Positions 49,909 through 58,130 of a stretch of DNA of 64,000 nucleotides are shown here, one piece after another. The stretch covers positions 31,999 to 95,998 of the forward strand of contig CAZNGS010000007.1 in assembly GCA_964572825.1 (NCBI GenBank), given 5' to 3'. The notes beneath the pieces are model-generated. The model saw only the letters and a program-made list of their open reading frames with translations. It was not told the origin of the DNA and searched no databases. This stretch comes from CAYVBE01 sp964572825 (lineage in GTDB: Bacteria; Planctomycetota; Brocadiia; SM23-32). Position 1 is the stretch's first letter, and the number at the start of each line of letters is the position of its first letter. Both the position numbers and the translations under genes were made by a program.

Positions 49909-51204
49909 ATGAAGGTGCTGGTTGTAGGTGGCGGAGGAAGGGAACATGCGCTGGTCTGGAAGATCGTCCAGTCTCCCCTGGTGGACCGGGTGTTCTGCGC
50001 ACCGGGCAACGCCGGCATCGCCCGCATGGCCGAATGCGTGGACATCGAGGATACCGACATACTGCACCTGCGCCGGTTCGCCCGGCAGAACTCGATCGAC
50101 CTGACCGTCGCCGGCCCGGAAGCGCCTCTGGTGGAGGGCATCGTGGACTCGTTCGCCGGGGAGGGACTCAAGGTCTTCGGACCCAACCGGCTGGCGGCGC
50201 GCATCGAGGGCAGCAAAGTCTTCGCCAAGCAGTTGATGCGCCGCCACAATATACCCACGGCGTACTTCCGCACCTTCACCGCGCCCGACCGCGCCAAGGC
50301 CTACCTGGACATGGTGGGCGCGCCCATCGTGGTGAAGGCCGACGGCCTGGCCGGAGGCAAGGCCGCCATCGTCTGCCAGACCACCGAGGAAGCCTACGAG
50401 GCGGTTAACCGAATCATGGCCCGCAGGGAATTCGGCGACGCCGGCGACCAGGTGGTCGTGGAAAACTGCCTGGTGGGCGAGGAGGTCAGTATGATCGCCT
50501 TCACCGACGGACAGACGATCGCCGTCGTCCCCTCCTCCCAGGATCACAAGCCGGCCTACGACGGCGACGAGGGCCCCAACACCGGCGGCATGGGAGCCTA
50601 CAGCCCCGCCCCCGTCATGACCGACGAACTGGCCGCAGAAGTGGAGCGCGAGATACTGGTCCAGGGAGTCCACGCCATGAACCGGGAGGGCAAGCCCTAC
50701 CGCGGGGCCCTCTACGCCGGCATCATGGTCACCAATGAGGGCCCCCAGGTGCTGGAATACAACTGCCGGCTGGGCGACCCCGAGACCCAGCCCCTGCTGA
50801 TGCGGCTGGAGAGCGACCTGGTGCCCATTCTGCTGGGGACCATCGACGGCACGCTGGAGGAAGTGGACATCCACTGGGCCCATCGCCCGACGCTCTGTGT
50901 GGTGATGGCCTCCGGCGACTACCCCGTCGAGTACCAAAAGGGCTTCCCCATCGAGGGGATCGAGGACGCGGAGGCGATGGAGGACGTGATGGTCTTCCAC
51001 GCCGGCACCGCCATCGACCCCGATACGGGCAAACTGGTCACCGCCGGCGGGCGGGTCCTGGGGGTCACTGCGAGGGGCGATACCATCCGGGAGGCCAAAA
51101 GGCGCGCCTACGAAGCCGTGTCGAAGATACACTTCCGGGACGCCCACTACAGGACCGACATCGGGCAGAAGGCCATCGACCGCCTGGCCGGCGAGCCCGC
51201 CTGA
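49909..51204 (+). CDS. purD: Phosphoribosylamine--glycine ligase
   Basis: 431 residues, full length for PurD, the enzyme of purine synthesis that joins phosphoribosylamine and glycine with ATP. MKVLVVGGGGREHALVWKIV is its N-terminal nucleotide-binding loop, IVVKADGLAGGKAAIV the ATP-grasp lysine region, EEVSMIAFTDGQTIAVVPSS the acidic strand, QDHKPAYDGDEGPNTGGMGA the glycine-rich loop, and EYNCRLGDPETQPLLMRL the metal-binding motif. The start has GGGAGG about 6 bases upstream. It stands alone. Confidence 0.97.
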   Translation: MKVLVVGGGGREHALVWKIVQSPLVDRVFCAPGNAGIARMAECVDIEDTDILHLRRFARQNSIDLTVAGPEAPLVEGIVDSFAGEGLKVFGPNRLAARIEGSKVFAKQLMRRHNIPTAYFRTFTAPDRAKAYLDMVGAPIVVKADGLAGGKAAIVCQTTEEAYEAVNRIMARREFGDAGDQVVVENCLVGEEVSMIAFTDGQTIAVVPSSQDHKPAYDGDEGPNTGGMGAYSPAPVMTDELAAEVEREILVQGVHAMNREGKPYRGALYAGIMVTNEGPQVLEYNCRLGDPETQPLLMRLESDLVPILLGTIDGTLEEVDIHWAHRPTLCVVMASGDYPVEYQKGFPIEGIEDAEAMEDVMVFHAGTAIDPDTGKLVTAGGRVLGVTARGDTIREAKRRAYEAVSKIHFRDAHYRTDIGQKAIDRLAGEPA

Positions 51205-51327
51205 ATCCGTTCCGGCTCCGGGGCAAGGGGCGCCCGCCCGCTGGACGTGCCCGTCGGCGGAGGCCCCGGCGGCCTTCGAATGCTCCCGGCCCGTGCTCCA
51301 CGTGCCGGGAGACCCCGAGCGGATCGT

Positions 51328-51528
51328 CTACTGCGGACCCACGTAGCGGGCTTGCACCCGGCGGAAATCAACCGCCAGCTCCCGCCGCAGCCCCTCGGCA
51401 TCGTCCGGATCCAGCCCGAAATGCTCCTTCAACCGCCGGTCTATGCCCGGGTTGGCGCTGTAGTCGATGGGCACCCGGTCCGGCTCCCGCAGCGCCAGCG
51501 CCGTCAGCACGCGTTCTCCGGGGATCAT
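51328..51528 (-). pseudogene. UroD/MtaA-like protein, N-terminal fragment
   Basis: About 66 residues from ATG 51528: MIPGERVLTALALREPDRVP is the UroD-family opening (compare the 6428-7501 gene). The frame stops at 51328 after VRARYVGPQ-like wording, and no continuation in another frame could be read, so the barrel is lost. It begins 16 bp after the sulfatase-like gene on the same strand, so it was the next gene of that operon. It cannot be functional as it stands. Confidence 0.6.
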
Positions 51529-51544
51529 CTTCGGATCGCTTCGC

Positions 51545-52939
51545 TCACCAGGGATTCTCGACGCCATCGAAAGAACCCGGATCGAATTCCGCCAGCGCCT
51601 CGTGCATGCGGCGGCAGACGTCCGGACGCTCGCCGGCCGTGTTGCGCGCCTGCGCGGGATCGCCCTTCAGGTCGATCAGGTGCGGTTGCTGGTCGTTGTC
51701 CGGCCAGCAGGTGTAGATCCAGTCCCGGCTCATGGCCTGTTTGGTCCCGGCGCCGGAGTGCAGGCAGCAGTTGAAGGCGTACTCGCGCTCGGGCAGCGGG
51801 CCGCCCTGCACGGCCGGCATCAGCGACTCGCCCTGCAGGTCCTCCGGCGACTCCAGGCCGAACAGCTCCAAAACGGTCGGGTGCAGATCCCAGGGCTGCA
51901 CGATGCCCTCATGGCGCACCTGATCGGTCTGGCCGGGCAGCCTCACGAAAAGCGGTATGCGCATGGTGCCGGTGCGCAGGGGCAGAAAGGTGGGATTGTG
52001 CAGACCGAAGTCGCCGGAGACCAGCCACGCCTTCTCGTCGCAGACCAGCCAGGGCTTGCCCACGCAGCCCGCGTCGCCCTCGTGGCCCGCGTAAATGCCG
52101 TGATCGGAGGTAAAGACGATGGCCGTCTCCTCCAGGAGGCCCAGCCGGTCCAGCGCCGCCAGCAGCCTGCCCACGGCGTGGTCCACCATGCTGACCTCGC
52201 CGGCGTAGCGGGCCTGCGTGTGCCGTATCTCGCGGTCGGTGATGCCCATCTTGCGGTAGTAGCCGTAGGGGGGAAACTCGAAGACGCGCCCCTCGTAGCC
52301 GGGGTCGTAGCGGTCGATATACCACGGCGGCGTGTCCCAGGGCTCGTGCGGGTCGAAGACCTCCAGCCAGAGCAGGAAATCCTCCCGTCGCCAGTTCCGC
52401 TCCAGCCATTCGCAGGCCATCTTGAAGGTGCGCGGCGCGAAGTAGTCCTCCTCGAACCACCTCCGGGCGCGGTTCATCAGCACGCGGCGAAGGCCGGCCT
52501 CGTTGTACCGGATCAGCTCAGGCGGCAGGGGGTATTCGAACGATGCGCTGTCGTCGGAGAAATACGGGTCGCCCTCCTGGCCGCGGTTGACCACCCAGGC
52601 GTCGAACCCCTTGTGCATGTTGCGTCCGCCGGTCGTGCAATTAGCGACGTCGGTGATCATCTGGGTGTGGACGCCGCCCTCCCCCAGCCGCTGGGCGAGG
52701 GTCACCTCCTCCGGCTCGATGTTCTTCCAGGAGTTGAACGGGGTGCCGGGGGCCTGGCCCATCCCCACGTGGATATCGCGACGGTTCGGACCCGTGGGGA
52801 AGGAGCCGGCATACATGCGGTCGAACACGTGCGACATGCCGGCGAGCCGGTCCAGGTTGGGGGTGTGGATCCACGCATTGCCGTAAGCGCCGATGTGGTC
52901 GCGCCGGAACGAGTCGGACAGGATGAAGATGGCCTTCAT
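51545..52939 (-). CDS. Sulfatase-fold hydrolase with Thr in place of Cys/Ser
   Basis: 464 residues of the alkaline-phosphatase/sulfatase superfamily. IFILSDSFRRDHIGAYGNAW has the metal Asp residues near the N-terminus, and VFTSDHGIYAGHEGD the C-terminal metal site. The usual C/S-x-P-x-R signature reads T-G-P-N-R (Thr 49 to Arg 53, in SFPTGPNRRDI). Thr cannot become formylglycine, so classical sulfatase activity is doubtful; phosphodiesterases of the superfamily use Thr. No signal peptide is seen. It is divergent from the 53151 gene across an inverted repeat. The UroD fragment follows it. Confidence 0.82.
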   Translation of the reverse strand: MKAIFILSDSFRRDHIGAYGNAWIHTPNLDRLAGMSHVFDRMYAGSFPTGPNRRDIHVGMGQAPGTPFNSWKNIEPEEVTLAQRLGEGGVHTQMITDVANCTTGGRNMHKGFDAWVVNRGQEGDPYFSDDSASFEYPLPPELIRYNEAGLRRVLMNRARRWFEEDYFAPRTFKMACEWLERNWRREDFLLWLEVFDPHEPWDTPPWYIDRYDPGYEGRVFEFPPYGYYRKMGITDREIRHTQARYAGEVSMVDHAVGRLLAALDRLGLLEETAIVFTSDHGIYAGHEGDAGCVGKPWLVCDEKAWLVSGDFGLHNPTFLPLRTGTMRIPLFVRLPGQTDQVRHEGIVQPWDLHPTVLELFGLESPEDLQGESLMPAVQGGPLPEREYAFNCCLHSGAGTKQAMSRDWIYTCWPDNDQQPHLIDLKGDPAQARNTAGERPDVCRRMHEALAEFDPGSFDGVENPW

Positions 52940-53023
52940 ACGGGCAAGCTCCTCGATTGCCGGGAAACTCAGCCGGGGGCGGCCGAGCTACACTGCCAAC
53001 AGACGGTTTGCCCCGTCTCACTG

Positions 53024-53077
53024 GCGCCAATCGTAATGCCCCCCGTCCGGCGGCGCAAGTATCGCCGCGATTGGCGC
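53024..53077. promoter_or_regulatory. Inverted repeat, probable operator
   Basis: GCGCCAATCG at 53024-53033 and its exact mirror CGATTGGCGC at 53068-53077, 44 bp apart centre to centre (about four helical turns). It lies between two divergent genes and abuts the -35 box at 53079. Confidence 0.55.
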
Positions 53078-53078
53078 T

Positions 53079-53107
53079 TTGACCACGCGGCGCGGCTCCA
53101 CTATGGT
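53079..53107 (+). promoter_or_regulatory. Promoter of the 53151 gene
   Basis: TTGACC, 17 bases, TATGGT, ending 43 bases before the ATG; it abuts the inverted repeat. Confidence 0.55.
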
Positions 53108-53150
53108 GGAGTCCCGGTCCCGGTGAAATCATTGCGAAAGGGGACGTGCG

Positions 53151-54548
53151 ATGGACGACGTGTTCGTGGGCGTGACGATGGGTCCGACCTCGTTCTACGA
53201 CGAGGGCATTGACTTCGTGCTCGACCTGCTGCAGGAGAAGGCGGCCGTCAACGCCGTCGCCTGCTACACCTACCAGCGGATGACGCCCGGCTGCCGCCCA
53301 CCCGGGGCCATCGCGGACCACGGCCGGCCGATCGACCGCGCCCGGGACGACGACAAGTTGACCTGGGTCGAGGTCAACGAAGAGTACTACGGCGGCACCT
53401 TCCTGCGCCACCAGACCAACCTGCCGGAGGAGAAATACTACGAGAAGGACATCCTGGCCGACCTGGAGGGGCCGGCGACGAGCCGCGGCGTCCGCGTCTA
53501 TGCCCGCATCCTGGAGGGCTGGCGTTATCCCCGGCGGCCGAACTTCTTGAAGGTGCACGAAACCGACGCCCTGGGGCGCGTCACCGGCCGCCCCTGCTAC
53601 AACCATCCGGACTATGTCAACTTCTGGCTGGGCAGCACCGAGGACCTCTTCCGGACATACCCCTACCTGGCCGGCATCTACTGGGGCTCGGAGAACAACG
53701 GTCCGCTGGGCGTTACGCTCTACGGCGGCATGCCGAGCTGCTTCTGCGAGCACTGCCGTCGGAAGACCCGGGATCGCGGCGTGGACCCGGAGAGGGCACG
53801 CGAGGGCTACCTGGGGCTGCGGGAGCTGGTGCAGACACTGCGGGCCGGAGAGCGGCCCCCGGACGGCGCCCTGGTCTCCATACTGCGCCTGCTGCTGGAT
53901 TACCCCGAAATCCTGGCCTGGGAGCGGCAGTGGGTGGATTCCTACAACGGTCTCGCCCGGCGGCTGGCCGGCGCGCTGAAGGCGATGGACCCCCGGTACG
54001 AGCTCGGCTACCACGCCGACCACGGCATCACGGGGCTGAACCTGTTCAAGCGCGTGGGCTTCGACCACGCCGAGCTGGCCCAGTTTTACGACTGGATCAA
54101 GCCCTGCGTCTATCACACCTGCATAGGGCCGCGGCTCAGCGGCAACCTCGAGAGCCTGCACCGGGCGCTGCTGGCCGACCTGAGCAAATCCCAGGCACTG
54201 GACCTCGTCTACGCCGTTAACGGCTACGATCCCGCCGACGAGCCGAACGTCCAGCAACTGGCCTCGAAGGACCTGGAAACCGCCCGGATGTCCGAGGACT
54301 ATACATACCGCGAGGTCGACCGGGCCGTGCGGCGGGTGGACGGCGCGTGCCGCATCTACGCGGGTGTCTCCAGCGGCATCCCCGTCTGGGGCAAGCCGGC
54401 CCCGGAGGACCCGGAAATCACCTACACCAACTGCATGCAGGCCCTGGAAGCCGGTGCCGACGGGATTCTGCTCAGCCGGGAATACGACGAGGTCGAGAAC
54501 CAAAACCTGGAGGCGGTCGGCCGCGCCGTGCGGGAGTGGCAGGAGTAA
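53151..54548 (+). CDS. Large TIM-barrel-like hypothetical protein
   Basis: 465 residues from ATG 53151 (AAGGGGA upstream). LAGIYWGSENNGPLG (about residues 178-192) looks like the end of strand 4 of a glycosidase barrel, with SEN where clan GH-A enzymes have NE. CFCEHCRRKTRDRG is a Cys-rich loop known from several uncharacterised barrel hydrolases, and CRIYAGVSSGIPVWGKPAPE and EAGADGILLSREYDEVENQN end the barrel. No signal peptide is seen. I cannot name a family. It is divergent from the sulfatase-fold gene and shares its control region, so they probably act in one pathway. Confidence 0.6.
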   Translation: MDDVFVGVTMGPTSFYDEGIDFVLDLLQEKAAVNAVACYTYQRMTPGCRPPGAIADHGRPIDRARDDDKLTWVEVNEEYYGGTFLRHQTNLPEEKYYEKDILADLEGPATSRGVRVYARILEGWRYPRRPNFLKVHETDALGRVTGRPCYNHPDYVNFWLGSTEDLFRTYPYLAGIYWGSENNGPLGVTLYGGMPSCFCEHCRRKTRDRGVDPERAREGYLGLRELVQTLRAGERPPDGALVSILRLLLDYPEILAWERQWVDSYNGLARRLAGALKAMDPRYELGYHADHGITGLNLFKRVGFDHAELAQFYDWIKPCVYHTCIGPRLSGNLESLHRALLADLSKSQALDLVYAVNGYDPADEPNVQQLASKDLETARMSEDYTYREVDRAVRRVDGACRIYAGVSSGIPVWGKPAPEDPEITYTNCMQALEAGADGILLSREYDEVENQNLEAVGRAVREWQE

Positions 54549-54583
54549 CGGTTGGTCAGTCCCCTGCCGTCCCGTTCAAGGCT

Positions 54584-54808
54584 TCACGGCAGGGCTCCTC
54601 GGCCTGCTTCCGGGACGCAGCGAGAAAGGCGGCGTCCGGCACCGTCAGCGCGGAGCCGCCGGCGCTCAGCGCACCGCGGACTATGGGCCCGGCCGGTCAC
54701 ATCCGGCATCCATTGCGCGGCCACGCCAGGCCTCCGGACCGCCGTGAAGCTGTCGTCCTTCAGCAGCCTGACCGCCTCTCCCATCGTGCCGTTGCTCGTG
54801 GGGCTCAT
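54584..54808 (-). CDS. Small reading frame coupled to the adenylating enzyme
   Basis: 74 residues from ATG 54808, which overlaps the stop of the preceding gene (ATGA). The first 35 residues (MGEAVRLLKDDSFTAVRRPG, then VAAQWMPDVTG) look like protein; the rest is Arg-rich. If one base were different near 54690, the frame would run instead through RGALSAGGSALTVPDAAFLA to a stop at 54556. It is either a small protein or a frame-shifted remnant. Function unknown. Confidence 0.35.
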   Translation of the reverse strand: MSPTSNGTMGEAVRLLKDDSFTAVRRPGVAAQWMPDVTGRAHSPRCAERRRLRADGAGRRLSRCVPEAGRGALP

Positions 54809-56115
54809 CGTGCGGGCCGCTTCCCCGTGAGGGACGAGCGCAGCAGGCGGAACTTCTGCCCCCGAGGCGGACTGATGTCCGGCACGATTCCCATGCGGAA
54901 CTGCACCTCCGGTCCCAGCTTCGCGGCCAGCCTGCCCTCCATGGCGCGCACCGCACCCGGCGGCGGTTCGCGCAGCAGGGAGACCTGCAGTGTCACGCGG
55001 TCCTCGCTCTCCTGCGTGAACCGGTAGCGCTTGATCCAGTTCGCCCCGTACACCACCTCCCCTACCAGGCGGTAGGGGTGCAGCAACCGGCCGCCCGGCA
55101 GGCGCAGGTAATCCAGCGTTCTGCCCTGGATGGTGCGTAAGGTTCCGAACGGGGCGCCGCACGCACAGCGCGGGGATCCCTGGACCACGACGTCCGCCAG
55201 CCGGTAGCGGATGAACGGCATCGCGTAGCAGAACAGGTTTGTCCCGACCAGTTCCCCTTCCTCTCCGGGGTCGGCCGGTTGGCCGTCACGGAGCACCTCC
55301 ACGGTCACGGCGTCGTCACAGGTATGCAGCTCGCCGGTCTCCGGGCACTCCCAGGCTATCAGGTTCAGCTCGTGGCTGCCATAGGTCATGTACAGCGGCG
55401 CGCCGAAGGCGGCCTGGATACATCGCTTCATCCCCTCCGTCACGGTCTCGCTGCCCGTGCCCACCAGGCGCGGCCGGATGAGCCTCCGATCCTGCTCGGT
55501 CACCCGTTCCGCCACGCGCAACAGCACGCTGGGTATGCCGTCCAGCGTGTCCGGGCGGAAGGCCCGCAGGTCCCGCAGTATGTCATCCAGCTCTGCGTCG
55601 GCGTCGATCACGAACCGCCGGTTCATCCCCAGGAAGCGCAGCACCGGGGTGTAGAAAGTTGCGCGTCTATGCTCACGGTGGCCCGCGTAGCGTATCGAGG
55701 CGTGGCGGTCCCCCGAACGCCCACCCCAGTCGCGGTAGGCCCGCAGCCAGTAACCGAAGGACAGGAACCGCTCCCACCAGGTTTGCCAGATCGTGAACGG
55801 TTCGGCGGTGGCCCCCCCGGTCCTGACACGGTGGAGGCGATCGGGATCCAGCCCTCGTGCCACTGTCGCGCGCGGGCCGGCCTCCCGCAGGTCCTCTTTG
55901 GTCGTAATGGGCACCGCGCGCAGGTCCGCGGCCCGGCGGATCGAGTCGGGGTCAATGCCCCTCTGCTCGAAAAGGCGACGGTAGTACGGGACGCGGTCCC
56001 AGGCGTGGCGGATCAGCCTCCGCAGGGCACGGTCTCGCGCGGCGATCAGCCTCTCCCGGCTGCCCGGGGCGTGTCCCCGCAGTGCCCGAATCGCCGGGAC
56101 CAAAGTCGGCCACAT
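54805..56115 (-). CDS. PaaK/CapK-like AMP-forming adenylating enzyme
   Basis: 436 residues from ATG 56115. The family activates a carboxylate by adenylation, often phenylacetate or a capsule-related acid. AWDRVPYYRRLFEQRGIDPD and RRAADLRAVPITTKEDLREA open it, then RTGGATAEPFTIWQTWWERF (phosphate loop), MTYGSHELNLIAWECPETGE and GELVGTNLFCYAMPFIRYRL (adenylate-binding loop). The C-terminal Lys of standard acyl-CoA synthetases is not conserved in this group. CCACGCGAAGG-type purines precede the start weakly. It is divergent from the 56377 gene. Confidence 0.85.
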   Translation of the reverse strand: MWPTLVPAIRALRGHAPGSRERLIAARDRALRRLIRHAWDRVPYYRRLFEQRGIDPDSIRRAADLRAVPITTKEDLREAGPRATVARGLDPDRLHRVRTGGATAEPFTIWQTWWERFLSFGYWLRAYRDWGGRSGDRHASIRYAGHREHRRATFYTPVLRFLGMNRRFVIDADAELDDILRDLRAFRPDTLDGIPSVLLRVAERVTEQDRRLIRPRLVGTGSETVTEGMKRCIQAAFGAPLYMTYGSHELNLIAWECPETGELHTCDDAVTVEVLRDGQPADPGEEGELVGTNLFCYAMPFIRYRLADVVVQGSPRCACGAPFGTLRTIQGRTLDYLRLPGGRLLHPYRLVGEVVYGANWIKRYRFTQESEDRVTLQVSLLREPPPGAVRAMEGRLAAKLGPEVQFRMGIVPDISPPRGQKFRLLRSSLTGKRPAR

Positions 56116-56180
56116 ACGTGCCCCCTTCGTTCAAACGGATGCGCGAGAACCCACAAATCCCCCTGCCGACGCCAGGTCAG

Positions 56181-56209
56181 ATTTTAGAAAGTCCGCCCTG
56201 TTTGGTCAA
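56181..56209 (-). promoter_or_regulatory. Promoter of the adenylating enzyme gene
   Basis: TTGACC, 17 bases, TAAAAT on the minus strand, 65 bases before the ATG at 56115. Confidence 0.6.
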
Positions 56210-56289
56210 ACGCGCAGGTCGCGGCGTGTAGGCGGGCGGCCCTCGGCACTGTCCGGCCGCGCGCCTGTGCATTGCTGCGCAAAGAATTT

Positions 56290-56318
56290 TTGACATTACA
56301 CGTGCCAGCGCGTATGCT
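56290..56318 (+). promoter_or_regulatory. Promoter of the 56377 gene
   Basis: A near-perfect TTGACA, 17 bases, TATGCT. The first in-frame ATG (56314) lies inside the -10 box, so translation must begin further downstream. Confidence 0.6.
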
Positions 56319-56376
56319 TACGGCCAGTGCCTGCGCGCAGCTATCTGTCAGAAGGCAAGTCCGGAGGGGATGCCAG

Positions 56377-57714
56377 ATAAGCGGATCCGCGGCGAAACGT
56401 AGCTGGCTGCGGGAGTGGTGGTTCGTCTGGCTGCCGCTGGGCTTCCTGGCGCTGGTGGCGGTGGGGTATGGGACTTACCGGGCTATCCTGCGGCGTCGGG
56501 TGAAGGCCTCCCTGCAGGCCATCCGCGACGCCGGCTATCCCGCCACGCCCGAAGAGCTGGATGCCTGGTACGAAGAACCGCCGCCCGGCCAGAATGCCGC
56601 GGCCGTCTACATGCAGGCCTTCGGAGCCCTGGTCGAGCCGAGCGCGGATCAGGAGCAAATCCTCCCCCTGGTCGGTGAGGCGGAGCTCCCGCCCGTGGGC
56701 GAGCCGATGCCCGACGACATGAAGGCAGCGGTGCGCCAGCATCTCGACGCCAACGCGGAAACCCTCCGACTTCTGCACGAAGCAGCCTCGTTCGAGCAAT
56801 GCCGCTACCCGGTGGATCTGGGACAGGGCCTTGCAGCCGGGATGCGCTATCTCTCACAAATTCGTCACTGCACCGAATTGCTATCTCTGACGGCCGAGTC
56901 CCGAGCCCGCCGAGGAGATAAAGCCGGTGCGGCCGCGGCCCTGATGGACGCCCTTGCTCTGGGGGAATCACTGCGCAAAGAACCCATGCTGCTGTCCCAG
57001 CTTGTACGCGTGGCCTGTCACGCAATCTCCGCGGACGGCCTCGAAGGGGTGCTGTCGACCGGCGGAGTTCCCGACGGCTCACTGAAGGAACTGAGGGAAC
57101 GCGTCCGTGAAAGTATACCCCTGGGAGGAATGGAGACCGCACTGATCGGGGAAAGGGCCATAGTCTTCTGGGCAAGCGAACGGTTACCGCACGAGGCGGG
57201 ACCGTCACACCTGAAATTGGTGGTGCTGGACGTTACTGGTCTCCTGGAATTGGATTTGGTTTATTACCTGGACGCGATGGGAAGGGTGATCGAGGTTGCC
57301 GGGAAGCCCTTTCCCCGCCGCCTCGAAGAGGCCCGGAAGACTGCGTCGCAGATCGAAGAGGAGATCGACAGCGCCCTTGAATTGCACTACCTCTCCGCCA
57401 TGCTTTTCCCGGGCGTAGGTCGGGCGTTTGCAGAAGAGGCGAGCGCGGTCGCCCTGCTGCGCGCGGCGCAGGCCAGCCTTGCGGTGGAGCGTTACCGGCT
57501 GGACAACCGGCAATTACCACGCAACCTCTCCCAACTCGCACCCGAGTATATAGACGAGGTCCCCCGGGACCCCTTCGACGGAAAGCCCTTGCGGTACAAG
57601 AGACTCGAGGCGGGTTACGTGGTTTACAGCGTGGGAGCAAACACCACGGACAACGGTGGGGCAGAGACCGAGGACGAGAGGACCGGCGACATCGTCTTCC
57701 GCGTGACGCGGTAG
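56377..57714 (+). CDS. Membrane-anchored hypothetical protein, unusual start
   Basis: 445 residues. An N-terminal helix (WWFVWLPLGFLALVAVGYGT) anchors it. The C-terminus reads RYRLDNRQLPRNLSQLAPEY and PRDPFDGKPLRYKRLEAGYV, a pattern shared with pseudopilin-like proteins of planctomycetes. The start is unclear. GGAGGGG lies 7 bases before an in-frame ATA (56377), which would be a rare start codon; ATG 56314 sits in the promoter, and ATG 56370 is in another frame. A lost base or a non-AUG start explains this. Function unknown. Confidence 0.65.
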   Translation: MSGSAAKRSWLREWWFVWLPLGFLALVAVGYGTYRAILRRRVKASLQAIRDAGYPATPEELDAWYEEPPPGQNAAAVYMQAFGALVEPSADQEQILPLVGEAELPPVGEPMPDDMKAAVRQHLDANAETLRLLHEAASFEQCRYPVDLGQGLAAGMRYLSQIRHCTELLSLTAESRARRGDKAGAAAALMDALALGESLRKEPMLLSQLVRVACHAISADGLEGVLSTGGVPDGSLKELRERVRESIPLGGMETALIGERAIVFWASERLPHEAGPSHLKLVVLDVTGLLELDLVYYLDAMGRVIEVAGKPFPRRLEEARKTASQIEEEIDSALELHYLSAMLFPGVGRAFAEEASAVALLRAAQASLAVERYRLDNRQLPRNLSQLAPEYIDEVPRDPFDGKPLRYKRLEAGYVVYSVGANTTDNGGAETEDERTGDIVFRVTR

Positions 57715-57822
57715 ATGCAACGGACCCCGGGCGATAGCGCTGTGGTGGGTGACCGTAAACCTGGCGGACCAGCACAATGAAGAAAGCGCCAAAGCAACGG
57801 TAGCTGGCTGGGGAACCCTTGC

Positions 57823-58042
57823 CTCGTCAGGCCCGACAGGGCCGTCTCAAGATTACCCCGGGGTCAGGGGGAAGCCGCGCCGTGCGAACCCGTCTCGGCG
57901 GGCAAGCGGCTGGGGATAGAAGTCCGAAAGGCCAGAAGAGTTCCCGGAAGGGCCGCTCCCGACAACGGAGAACGTCCGAAAGCCAGGGGGGCCGACTTTC
58001 TTCATGCCGACTCAAAATGGTGGATGAACTACTTCCCGGGTT
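57823..58042. repeat. GC-rich repeat, flank of the group II intron
   Basis: TCGTCAGGCCCGACAGGGCC at the left end matches the repeat at 23400. The sequence is dense in short hairpins (GAAGTCCGAAAGGCC and others) and holds no gene. The intron's 3' splice site is at its right end. Confidence 0.5.
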
Positions 58043-58084
58043 ATAGGGGTAGGGACGGTGCCTTGGTGCGCCGCCCCTCCCTCC

Positions 58085-58118
58085 GAACCGTGCGTGCGGT
58101 TCTCCCGGCACACGGCTC
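58085..58118 (-). ncRNA. Group II intron domain V
   Basis: A 34-base stem-loop, GAGCCGTGTGCC then GGGAGAACC and GCACGCACGGTTC, the catalytic core of the ribozyme. It starts 12 bases after the maturase stop codon. Confidence 0.85.
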
Positions 58119-58130
58119 TCCAGTCGGTGG

